DNA of 64,000 nt from Actinobacillus suis ATCC 33415 (GTDB lineage: Bacteria > Pseudomonadota > Gammaproteobacteria > Enterobacterales > Pasteurellaceae), in the NCBI RefSeq assembly GCF_000739435.1, contig NZ_CP009159.1:682001-746000 (forward strand), in the 5' to 3' direction. Position numbers and translations under genes: made by a program. Below the pieces are notes generated by a model. That model was not told the origin of the DNA, did no database searches, and worked only from the letters and a program-made list of their open reading frames with translations. The number at the start of each line of letters is the position of its first letter. Within the stretch, counting starts at the first letter, position 1. Shown here piece after piece: positions 57,321-64,000 of the stretch.

Positions 57321-57346
57321 AAAAAAACGGCAGTTATCACTGCCGT
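57321..57346 (-). terminator. terminator after efp
   Basis: ACGGCAG (57327-57333) and CTGCCGT (57340-57346) pair around a 6-nt loop; on the minus strand the stem is followed by a T-run (the complement of 57321-57326). It ends efp. Confidence 0.85.
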
Positions 57347-57363
57347 CTTAGATAAAAAGCTAA

Positions 57364-57930
57364 TTATTTTACACGTGAAACGTATTCGCCAGAACGAGTG
57401 TCAACACGGATTACTTCGCCGATTTGTACGAATAATGGTACACGAACAACTGCACCTGTGCTTAATGTTGCCGGTTTACCACCAGTACCTGCTGTATCAC
57501 CTTTTAAGCCCGGATCTGTTTCAACTACTTCTAATTCAACGAAGTTTGGTGGAGTTACAGAAATTGCAGAACCGTTCCATAACGTGATGATACATTCAGC
57601 TTGGTCAACTAACCATTTGTCGTTGTCGCCTAATGCTTTTTGGTCTACAGAGATTTGTTCGAATGTTTCAGGGTGCATAAAGTACCAGAAATCTTCGTCT
57701 TTGTATGAGTAAGTGTAGTTGTAATCTACAACATCCGCTGCTTCAACAGAAGTACCTGATTTGAAGTTGATCTCTAATACTTTGCCAGAGATTAATTTAC
57801 GGATTTTAGTACGGGTAAATGCTTGACCTTTACCCGGTTTAACGAATTCGTTTTCAACGATTACACAAGGTTCGCCATCTTGGATGAATTTTAAACCCGG
57901 TTTGAAGTCATTAGTGCTGTAACTAGCCAT
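57364..57930 (-). CDS. efp: elongation factor P
   Basis: This 188-residue factor relieves ribosome stalling at polyproline stretches. The modified lysine is K34 in the loop KPGKGQAF (residues 31-38), the site beta-lysylated by EpmA after EpmB makes beta-lysine. The length equals E. coli EF-P (188). epmB lies about 800 bases away on the other strand, so the factor and one of its modification enzymes are neighbours; epmA is not in the window. Confidence 0.97.
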   Translation of the reverse strand: MASYSTNDFKPGLKFIQDGEPCVIVENEFVKPGKGQAFTRTKIRKLISGKVLEINFKSGTSVEAADVVDYNYTYSYKDEDFWYFMHPETFEQISVDQKALGDNDKWLVDQAECIITLWNGSAISVTPPNFVELEVVETDPGLKGDTAGTGGKPATLSTGAVVRVPLFVQIGEVIRVDTRSGEYVSRVK

Positions 57931-58080
57931 TGTTTCCTCAATTATTTAACAATAAATTAACAAAATTTGAAAACCCACTATTGGATTTGTCAAAAAGACC
58001 CATATAATACAGTAATTAGCGAAAGATCTCTAAAAGTTTTTACGCTATACTTTAAAAATCTTATGAATAAGGGAAACTCA

Positions 58081-58638
58081 ATGAAAAAAGTTATTACTCT
58101 TTCTGCAATCATTGCTTTATCGATTGCAACGGTTGCGGAAGCAAAGCGTGGTAGTTCATCTCGTTCGGTAACAGGTAAACCGATTGCAGCACAAAAAACA
58201 CAATCTATTCATTCAAATACGCAAAAAGATGCGACATTTGATAATACGCAAAACCGTGCGAGCCCGAATCAACAGCCTCAAGCAAATGGTGGAAACCGTT
58301 TAGCGAGCTTCGCAACCGGTGCGGCGGCAGGTTATGTATTAAGTGAAATGCTTGCACCGACAGCGGCTCAGGCTCAAACACAGCAAGCAGCAACGGTAGC
58401 GCAACCGCAAGCGGTTGAAAATGCAAAAAATATTGCAAATAGTGCACCGGCTACAGTGGCAACGTTTAAGAGCATTGGTGGTCAAATTGACCCGTTCTTA
58501 GTTGAAAAAACAGATGGCTATCGCCGCTATTGTATTGCCGGTGTGCAATATTTAGCTGCAGCGCAAGGTGGTCAATCTGCGCCAATCGTGATGGTTAATC
58601 CAAATGGTTCACCACTTGCGTGTAATTTAGTACAATAA
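58081..58638 (+). CDS. secreted protein of unknown function (185 aa)
   Basis: This protein of about 185 residues has a clear signal peptide (MKKVITLSAIIALSIATVAEA, cut near residue 21). A low-complexity Ser/Thr/Gln/Asn/Ala region follows (with QAQTQQAATVAQPQAVEN), containing a glycine/alanine-rich stretch (FATGAAAGYVLSEML). The C-terminal part (KSIGGQIDPFLVEKTDGYRRYCIAGVQYL) has two cysteines that might form a disulfide. I do not recognise the family. The start at 58081 has AAGGGAAA upstream; the longer frame lacks a signal peptide. Confidence 0.72.
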   Translation: MKKVITLSAIIALSIATVAEAKRGSSSRSVTGKPIAAQKTQSIHSNTQKDATFDNTQNRASPNQQPQANGGNRLASFATGAAAGYVLSEMLAPTAAQAQTQQAATVAQPQAVENAKNIANSAPATVATFKSIGGQIDPFLVEKTDGYRRYCIAGVQYLAAAQGGQSAPIVMVNPNGSPLACNLVQ

Positions 58639-58655
58639 TTTCTTATTTTGCGGAG

Positions 58656-58679
58656 GGGCGTAGCATTACGCCCTTTTTT
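58656..58679 (+). terminator. Rho-independent terminator before epmB
   Basis: GGGCGTA (58656-58662) and TACGCCC (58667-58673) form a 7-bp perfect stem with a 4-nt loop, then TTTTTT. It ends the secreted-protein gene. Confidence 0.88.
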
Positions 58680-58719
58680 GTTTTTCTATCAATATTTAGG
58701 GCAGCCCCTATGAGTAGTT

Positions 58720-59721
58720 ATGCAACCAGTCCAAATTGAATCTTCCAAACCCCAATGGCTGATTGAATTAGCGCAAGCATTCAATGATCCTATCGCTTTA
58801 TTAGAACATCTAGAGCTCAATCCACAAGAGTTTGAAACGGCGATAACGGCACGTAAGTTATTCGCGTTGCGTGTGCCTCGCCCGTTTGTCGAAAAAATGC
58901 GAAAAGGCGATAAAAATGATCCGCTTTTTTTACAGGCAATGTCGGCGGCGGAAGAGTTTTTACAGATGCAAGGCTTTGTGAAAGATCCCTTGGAAGAACA
59001 GCATAGCCCCGCCCCGAATATTTTGCATAAATACCATAATCGTTTGCTGTTTATGATTAAGAACAGTTGTGCGATCAATTGCCGTTATTGTTTTCGCCGT
59101 CATTTCCCTTATGATGAAGTAAAAAGCGGTAAAGCGGTTTGGCAACAGGGATTAGACTATATTGCGGAACATACAGAATTAGAAGAAGTGATTTTCTCCG
59201 GCGGCGATCCGCTCATGGCGAAAGATAGTGAATTAGACTGGCTGATTTCCGCTTTGGAACAGATTCCGCATATCAAAACATTGCGCATTCATACCCGTTT
59301 GCCGGTGGTGATTCCGAGCCGCATTACCGAGCAATTATGTGACCGATTATCAAAATCTCGTTTAAAAGTTGTGATAGTAACCCATATTAATCATCCTAAC
59401 GAAGTGGATGAAGTCTTAGTCGATAAACTCAATCAATTGCGCCAAGCAAATGTTGTGTTACTCAATCAATCCGTTTTATTGAAAGGGGTTAATGATAATG
59501 CGCAAACATTGAAAGCATTAAGTGATAAATTATTTGATAGCGGCGTGTTGCCGTATTATTTGCATTTGCTTGATAGAGTGGAAGGGGCGAGTCATTTCTT
59601 TATTGAGGATCAACAAGCAGCAGAAATTTATAAAGAATTGCAACGCATTAGTTCGGGTTATTTAGTACCGAAATTAGCTAGAGAAATTGCGAGAGAGCCA
59701 AATAAAACATTGATGGGATAG
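58720..59721 (+). CDS. epmB: EF-P beta-lysylation enzyme EpmB (lysine 2,3-aminomutase)
   Basis: This 333-residue radical-SAM, PLP enzyme converts lysine to (R)-beta-lysine for EF-P modification. The iron-sulfur motif is CAINCRYCFRR (CxxxCxxC), and FSGGDPLMAKDSELDWL and YYLHLLDRVEGASHF are family blocks. The length (333) is of the EpmB/YjeK subgroup and shorter than catabolic aminomutases. It is divergent from efp with a secreted-protein gene between. Confidence 0.94.
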   Translation: MQPVQIESSKPQWLIELAQAFNDPIALLEHLELNPQEFETAITARKLFALRVPRPFVEKMRKGDKNDPLFLQAMSAAEEFLQMQGFVKDPLEEQHSPAPNILHKYHNRLLFMIKNSCAINCRYCFRRHFPYDEVKSGKAVWQQGLDYIAEHTELEEVIFSGGDPLMAKDSELDWLISALEQIPHIKTLRIHTRLPVVIPSRITEQLCDRLSKSRLKVVIVTHINHPNEVDEVLVDKLNQLRQANVVLLNQSVLLKGVNDNAQTLKALSDKLFDSGVLPYYLHLLDRVEGASHFFIEDQQAAEIYKELQRISSGYLVPKLAREIAREPNKTLMG

Positions 59722-59730
59722 GATAGTTCA

Positions 59731-59775
59731 ACAAGCGGTTAAGTTTTGCTGATTTTTTGCAAATTTTGACCGCTT
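59731..59775. repeat. inverted uptake-signal pair after epmB
   Basis: ACAAGCGGTT (59731-59740) and GACCGCTT (59768-59775) with AT-rich arms, between convergent epmB and asnS. Confidence 0.75.
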
Positions 59776-59782
59776 ATATGCA

Positions 59783-59814
59783 AAAGGGCGAATAAGATTA
59801 TTCGCCCTTTTTTG
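59783..59814. terminator. bidirectional terminator between epmB and asnS
   Basis: AAGGGCGAAT (59784-59793) pairs with ATTCGCCCTT (59800-59809) around a 6-nt loop. A T-run follows on the plus strand and a shorter one on the minus strand, so it can serve both convergent genes. Confidence 0.85.
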
Positions 59815-59824
59815 TTAGTCTCGA

Positions 59825-61228
59825 TTAGAAATTCGCATTACGTGGTGCACGTGGGAATGGAATTACTTCACGGATGTTTTGTAAACCGGTTACATAAACG
59901 ATTAAACGTTCAAAACCTAAGCCGAAACCGGAGTGTGGAACTGTACCGTATTTACGTAAATCACGATACCACCAGTAATCTTCCGGATTTAAGCCCATTT
60001 CAACCATACGAGCGTCTAATACGTCTAAACGTTCTTCACGTTGTGAACCACCGATAATCTCACCGATTCCCGGTGCTAATACGTCCATTGCCGCTACAGT
60101 TTTACCGTCATCGTTTAAGCGCATATAGAATGCTTTAATGTCTTTCGGATAGTTTTTCACAACTACCGGCGATTTGAAATATTCTTCCGCTAAGAAACGC
60201 TCGTGTTCAGAAGAAAGATCGATACCCCAAGAAACCGGGAACTCAAATTCTTTACCTGATTTTAATAAGATTTCAATCGCATCGGTATAATCTACTTGTG
60301 CGAATGGTGACGCAATAAAGTTTTCTAAACGAGTGATAACATCTTTATCAATATGTTTTGCGAAGAATTGCATATCATCTTTACGCTCTTCAAGTACCGC
60401 TTTAAACACATATTTCAGCATATCTTCCGCTAATTTTGCATTGTCCGCTAAGGTTGCGAATGCAAATTCAGGTTCAACCATCCAGAATTCCGCTAAGTGG
60501 CGAGTGGTATTTGAGTTTTCCGCACGGAATGTCGGGCCGAACGTATAAACTTTGCTTAATGCACAAGCGTAAGTTTCACCGTTTAACTGACCTGATACGG
60601 TTAAGAAAGACTCTTTACCGAAAAAGTCTTGGCTGAAATCGACTTTACCTTCATCAGTACGCGGTAAGTTTTCTAAATCTAATGTTGAAACACGGAACAT
60701 TTCGCCCGCGCCTTCCGTATCCGATGCTGTAATAAGCGGAGTTGCAACCCAATAGAAACCTTGTTCGTTAAAGAAACGATGAATCGCTTGTGCTAAACAA
60801 TGACGAACACGAGCTACCGCACCGATTAAGTTAGTACGAGGACGTAAGTGTGCCACTTCACGTAAATATTCGATAGAGTGACGTTTTGCCGCCATCGGAT
60901 AAGTATCAGGATCTTCAACCCAACCAACCACTTCTACCTGTGTTGCGTGTAATTCAACTGCTTGACCTTCTGCCGGAGATTCAACCACTTTACCGGTTAC
61001 GATAACGGAACAACCTGCGGTTAAACGTAAAACTTCATCGTTATAATTTGCTAAATCGTTATTAATGATCGCTTGGATCGGATCAAAACAAGAACCGTCA
61101 TAAACGGCTAAAAATGATAAACCTGCTTTTGAGTCACGGCGGGTACGTACCCAACCACGTACTGCAACTTCTTCGCCTACCGCAACTTTGCCTGATAGGA
61201 TCTCCGAAACTGTTGGAAATTTAGACAT
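59825..61228 (-). CDS. asnS: asparaginyl-tRNA synthetase
   Basis: This class IIb synthetase of about 467 residues charges tRNA(Asn). It has the N-terminal OB-fold anticodon domain ([20 protein letters not shown]), motif 2 [16 protein letters not shown] and motif 3 [13 protein letters not shown]. The length matches E. coli AsnS (466). The ATG at 61228 (MSKFPT) has GAGGT 5 bases upstream; the longer frame adds four residues without support. Confidence 0.96.
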   Translation of the reverse strand: MSKFPTVSEILSGKVAVGEEVAVRGWVRTRRDSKAGLSFLAVYDGSCFDPIQAIINNDLANYNDEVLRLTAGCSVIVTGKVVESPAEGQAVELHATQVEVVGWVEDPDTYPMAAKRHSIEYLREVAHLRPRTNLIGAVARVRHCLAQAIHRFFNEQGFYWVATPLITASDTEGAGEMFRVSTLDLENLPRTDEGKVDFSQDFFGKESFLTVSGQLNGETYACALSKVYTFGPTFRAENSNTTRHLAEFWMVEPEFAFATLADNAKLAEDMLKYVFKAVLEERKDDMQFFAKHIDKDVITRLENFIASPFAQVDYTDAIEILLKSGKEFEFPVSWGIDLSSEHERFLAEEYFKSPVVVKNYPKDIKAFYMRLNDDGKTVAAMDVLAPGIGEIIGGSQREERLDVLDARMVEMGLNPEDYWWYRDLRKYGTVPHSGFGLGFERLIVYVTGLQNIREVIPFPRAPRNANF

Positions 61229-61551
61229 TGAATACCTCAATCTTTATTGTGAGTTTTATAGAAAATAATCGTTCGGTATTTTACAAGAATAAGTAAGGAA
61301 ATAAAGGAAATTGTCGATTTTTTTCTGCATTTTCGTTGCTAGAACAAGAATTTGCTAAAAATTCTTTGTGCTTTTAATTAGATTACAAATTACTGATGCT
61401 CAAAAATAAGGCAATGTAAGAAAAAATTCAAAGAATCTGCCATATTATGCAGTTCAGTATAAATTTCTCACACAGTGAATTCATCTAACTTATTGATATA
61501 TAAGAAAAATAAAATAAATTCAAAAAAATTAAAAATTTTTAATATTTTTGT

Positions 61552-61578
61552 GAACTTTCTGAAATCCGTCCAGTCATA
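61552..61578 (+). promoter_or_regulatory. candidate sigma-E-type promoter
   Basis: GAACTT (61552-61557) and gTCATA (61573-61578), with 16 bases between GAACTT and TCATA, resemble the sigma-E pattern (ggAACTT, 15-17 bases, gTCtaA). No good sigma-70 promoter is seen at the same spot: CATACT has only weak partners. It would start transcription near 61585. Confidence 0.42.
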
Positions 61579-61584
61579 CTTAAC

Positions 61585-61671
61585 GCTAACTGAACAGAAT
61601 TCATGTAAGTTTTTTTCATTTCCTTAGGTAAGACCTCCCCCGGCATCGCTTTCTTGGTGTCGGGTTTTTTT
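61585..61671 (+). ncRNA. candidate small RNA (about 87 nt) upstream of sbcB
   Basis: The 535-base gap between asnS and sbcB has an AT-rich 5' half (which should hold the asnS promoter) and an unexplained strong terminator at 61639-61671. No ORF ends there. Working back, a sigma-E-like promoter gives an RNA of about 87 nt. It has an unpaired 5' part, a U-rich patch (GTTTTTTTC, 61610-61618, which could bind Hfq) and a short AGGTAAGACCT hairpin before the terminator. Size and layout resemble MicA/RybB-type RNAs. Confidence 0.48.
61639..61671 (+). terminator. orphan Rho-independent terminator upstream of sbcB
   Basis: CCCGGCATC (61639-61647) pairs along its full length with GGTGTCGGG (61656-61664), including two G-T pairs, with an 8-nt loop and seven Ts (61665-61671). 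No gene on the plus strand ends nearby: the closest upstream gene, asnS, points away. Confidence 0.82.
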
Positions 61672-61764
61672 CTATCCATAATTCCCTTATTTGTAAAATT
61701 TCCTGCAAATTTAACCGCTTAGCTATGCTACAATGTGATTAATTTTTCCTAATTGAAGCGATCA

Positions 61765-63309
61765 ATGAATAAAAATCTTACTTTTTTCTTTTATGATTAC
61801 GAAAGTTTCGGTGTGAGTCCGGCGTTAGATCGTCCGGCACAGTTTGCCGGTATTCGTACCGATAGTGATTTTAATATCATCGGTGAGCCGGTGATGTTCT
61901 ATTGTAAGCAAACACCGGATTATTTACCCTCGCCCGAAGCGGTGATGGTAACCGGTATCACTCCGCAACAGTGTAACGCTGAAGGCGTGTCAGAACCGGA
62001 ATTTGCTGCACGTATTCACGCTGAATTCAGCCAACCGAACACTTGTATTTTAGGCTATAACAATATTCGTTATGATGATGAAATGACCCGTTATACCTTT
62101 TTCCGCAATTTCTTTGACCCGTATGAATATAGTTGGAAAAACGGCAATTCACGTTGGGATCTGTTAGATCTTGTTCGAGCTTGTTATGCACTGCGTCCGG
62201 ATGGTATTGAATGGGTAACGGACGAAAACGGTGTGCCGAATTTCAAATTAGAGAATCTCACCAAAGCGAACGGCATTGCTCATGAAAATGCGCACGATGC
62301 AATGGCGGACGTTTACGCCACGATTGCGATGGCGAAATTGATTAAGCAAAAACAGCCGAAACTTTTCCAATTTTTCTTTGAAAATCGTGGTAAGAAAGAA
62401 ATTGAGAAAATGATTGATACCGGTGATATGACTCCGTTGGTACACGTTTCCGGTATGTTTGGCAACGCACGAGGCAATACTGCTTGGATTGCACCGATTG
62501 CGTGGCATCCGACCAATCAAAATCAAGTGTTATGCTGCGATCTATCGGGCGATGTTAGTGCCTTATTAACGGATTCGGCAGAAGAATTACGTACTCGTTT
62601 ATACACTAAAAAAGAAGAGTTAGCTGAAGGTGTTGCACCCGTGTCATTAAAAGGCGTGCATATCAACCGCTGTCCGATTATTGCGCCGGCAAAAGTGTTG
62701 TTGCCTGAAAATGCGGCTCGCTTAGGCATTGATCGTGAGCGTTGCTTGGAAAATCTCAAATTACTGAAAGCAAATAAAAGTTTAGTACGTGAGAAAGTAA
62801 CTGAAATTTTTATGGAAGAACGTCGTTTCGAGTCTTCTGCGAATGTGGAAACCACGTTATATGACGGTTTCTTCTCGCCGGCGGATAAAAATAATATGGC
62901 GATTTTACGTACTTTACCGCCGCAAGAATTGGCGCATCACGGCTTACAGTTTGCTGATGAACGAGTAGAAGCTTTACTATTCCACTATCGTGCTAGACAT
63001 TATCCCGAAACATTGAGCCGAGCGGAACAGATTAAATGGCAGAAATATTGCCATCAGCAGATAGATGCCAAATCGGCACAATTTGCCGAAGCGATTGATA
63101 ACTTATTCCAAATTCATCACGATAATCCGGAAAAGGTAAAATTATTGGAAAATTTGACCGCTTACGCTGCACAAATTGCGGAATTTCAGGTAGTTAAACA
63201 CACCGATAATGCGCAAAATGAACAGTTGGTTTCAGCCTTAAATCAAGTGGTGGAACAGGGTATGGATAAAGCGGCGAAGTTGGAAATGCTAAAGGCATTA
63301 ATTAAATAA
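61765..63309 (+). CDS. sbcB: exodeoxyribonuclease I
   Basis: This protein of about 514 residues degrades single-stranded DNA 3' to 5' in repair and recombination. The DEDD nuclease domain is plain: FYDYESFG with the first acidic pair near residue 9, GYNNIRYDDEMTRY, and HENAHDAMADVYATIAMA with the final acidic residues. The SH3-like and helical C-terminal parts complete Exo I (475 in E. coli; somewhat longer here). The start at 61765 (MNKNLT) follows a TTG-initiated longer frame at 61753. Confidence 0.94.
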   Translation: MNKNLTFFFYDYESFGVSPALDRPAQFAGIRTDSDFNIIGEPVMFYCKQTPDYLPSPEAVMVTGITPQQCNAEGVSEPEFAARIHAEFSQPNTCILGYNNIRYDDEMTRYTFFRNFFDPYEYSWKNGNSRWDLLDLVRACYALRPDGIEWVTDENGVPNFKLENLTKANGIAHENAHDAMADVYATIAMAKLIKQKQPKLFQFFFENRGKKEIEKMIDTGDMTPLVHVSGMFGNARGNTAWIAPIAWHPTNQNQVLCCDLSGDVSALLTDSAEELRTRLYTKKEELAEGVAPVSLKGVHINRCPIIAPAKVLLPENAARLGIDRERCLENLKLLKANKSLVREKVTEIFMEERRFESSANVETTLYDGFFSPADKNNMAILRTLPPQELAHHGLQFADERVEALLFHYRARHYPETLSRAEQIKWQKYCHQQIDAKSAQFAEAIDNLFQIHHDNPEKVKLLENLTAYAAQIAEFQVVKHTDNAQNEQLVSALNQVVEQGMDKAAKLEMLKALIK

Positions 63310-63325
63310 GTAGGAGAAAACGGCT

Positions 63326-63916
63326 ATGCAACAACCTTTAGAACATCACCCGTTTCAACCGGTGTTACCAACCTCCGCAACCGTAGTGATGATGGGGACT
63401 TTTCCGCCGACAGGTGAAAAACGCTGTATGGAATTTCATTACCCGAATTTCCAAAACGATATGTGGCGTATTATGGGCGCAGTTTTCTATGATGATACCG
63501 ACCATTTCCGTGTTGGCGATGAAAAACGTTTTGACCCAATAAAAATCGAAGCGTTTTTACGCGAAAAGGGCATTGCGTTGTGTTCATCAGCACAAACAGC
63601 CATTCGCTTAAAGGGTAATGCTTCGGATAAGGATTTAAAAATCGTTGATCCGGTAGATATGCCGCAATTATTAAAAACATTACCTCATGTGAAATGGATT
63701 TTTACCACTGGCGGTTTGGCAACAGATACGTTACTCGGTTTATTAAATGAAAAAATTAAAGCACCGAAAACGAATGAATGGATTCACTATCCGTACTGTG
63801 CCGAGCGTGAACTTTTCCTTTACCGTTTGCCATCTACCTCTCGGGCTTATCCATTGAGTTTAGCTAAGAAAATCGAGGCGTATCGACAATTTTTTATTCA
63901 AGCAGGATTACTTTAA
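63326..63916 (+). CDS. uracil-DNA-glycosylase-fold family protein
   Basis: This 196-residue protein shows features of the uracil-DNA glycosylase superfamily: MMGTFPPTGEKRCMEFHYPN near the start (the GxxPP-like motif I) and the C-terminal LPSTSRAYPLS, like motif II. TTGGLATDTLLG in the middle resembles the usual phosphate-contact strand. It could remove damaged bases, but the substrate and activity are not established. It begins 16 bases after sbcB and is followed after 3 bases by a PHP-domain nuclease gene, which suggests a repair/nuclease operon. Confidence 0.72.
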   Translation: MQQPLEHHPFQPVLPTSATVVMMGTFPPTGEKRCMEFHYPNFQNDMWRIMGAVFYDDTDHFRVGDEKRFDPIKIEAFLREKGIALCSSAQTAIRLKGNASDKDLKIVDPVDMPQLLKTLPHVKWIFTTGGLATDTLLGLLNEKIKAPKTNEWIHYPYCAERELFLYRLPSTSRAYPLSLAKKIEAYRQFFIQAGLL

Positions 63917-63919
63917 CGC

Positions 63920-64000
63920 ATGAAATATGATTTACATTCACACAGCACCGCATCGGACGGTATGCTTAGCCCGACCGAATTGGTTCAGCGTGCGTTAGAG
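63920..64000 (+). CDS. rnm: PHP-domain 5'-3' exoribonuclease, N-terminal part (partial)
   Basis: Only 27 codons are present: MKYDLHSHSTASDGMLSPTE..., the classic metal-binding start (DLHSHSTASDG) of the PHP family, as in YciV/RNase AM. That enzyme trims 5' ends of 5S and other rRNAs and degrades pAp. The assignment rests on these residues and is likely but not certain. It follows the UDG-fold gene after 3 bases and continues beyond the window. Confidence 0.75.
   Translation, partial: MKYDLHSHSTASDGMLSPTELVQRALE

Overview
The window is a 64 kb piece of a Pasteurellaceae chromosome, most like the Actinobacillus pleuropneumoniae group. The evidence is the gene content (rpsA-ihfB-lapAB-pyrF, serC-hisC-aroA, torYZ, dnaB-ycgL-nrdR, sbcB), the low GC content, and many copies of the DNA-uptake word ACAAGCGGT. 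That word is the Apl-type uptake signal, unlike the AAGTGCGGT of Haemophilus influenzae. The copies often occur as inverted pairs in intergenic gaps, where they also look like transcription terminators. The strain cannot be named from sequence reading alone. I found no rRNA, tRNA, CRISPR array, prophage or complete insertion sequence; this is core chromosome with dense housekeeping genes.

Layout. 1-7.4 kb: end of rpsA, ihfB, lapAB, pyrF, yciH, then a minus-strand block (YhbP-like protein, DUF554 protein, ubiX, SirB2 protein, darP) and pmbA. 7.4-17 kb: a predicted Fur-controlled small RNA, ilvIH, carbonic anhydrase, a cold-shock protein, a DUF1439 protein, a 44-residue lipoprotein, tgt, a hemerythrin-like protein with a TusA-like partner, a YgiM-type SH3 protein, and a PiT phosphate transporter with its DUF47 partner. 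17-25 kb: a Fur-box-preceded iron-siderophore ABC transporter, dnaB-ycgL-nrdR, and lysC under a lysine riboswitch. 25-35 kb: yeeX, ppx, a YhcH/RpiR pair, serC-hisC-aroA, argA behind two ARG boxes, and a LysR regulator. 35-47 kb: topA, tmcA, ybeY, moaA-moaCDE, then torY and torZ, a molybdoenzyme system that uses the cofactor made by the neighbouring moa genes. 47-64 kb: a DUF423 protein, a predicted type I toxin-antitoxin-like locus, rlmM, dapB, metB, hpt, slt, a 47-residue lipoprotein, glnS, icd, efp, a secreted protein, epmB (which modifies EF-P), asnS, a predicted sigma-E-type small RNA, sbcB, a uracil-DNA-glycosylase-fold protein and the start of a PHP-domain RNase.

The observations most worth following up are not large genes. 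(1) In the 370-base gap before rlmM there is a minus-strand unit with a promoter, a structured leader, a 36-residue hydrophobic peptide ORF and a terminator. It is opposed by a plus-strand promoter and terminator that would make an antisense RNA over the ribosome-binding site. This is the architecture of a type I toxin-antitoxin locus. (2) Downstream of pmbA there is a near-consensus promoter overlapped by a Fur box, followed by a roughly 127-nt RNA with 5' and 3' hairpins. (3) Upstream of sbcB there is a sigma-E-like promoter and a roughly 87-nt RNA ending in a strong terminator. All three are predictions from sequence reading and need transcript mapping.
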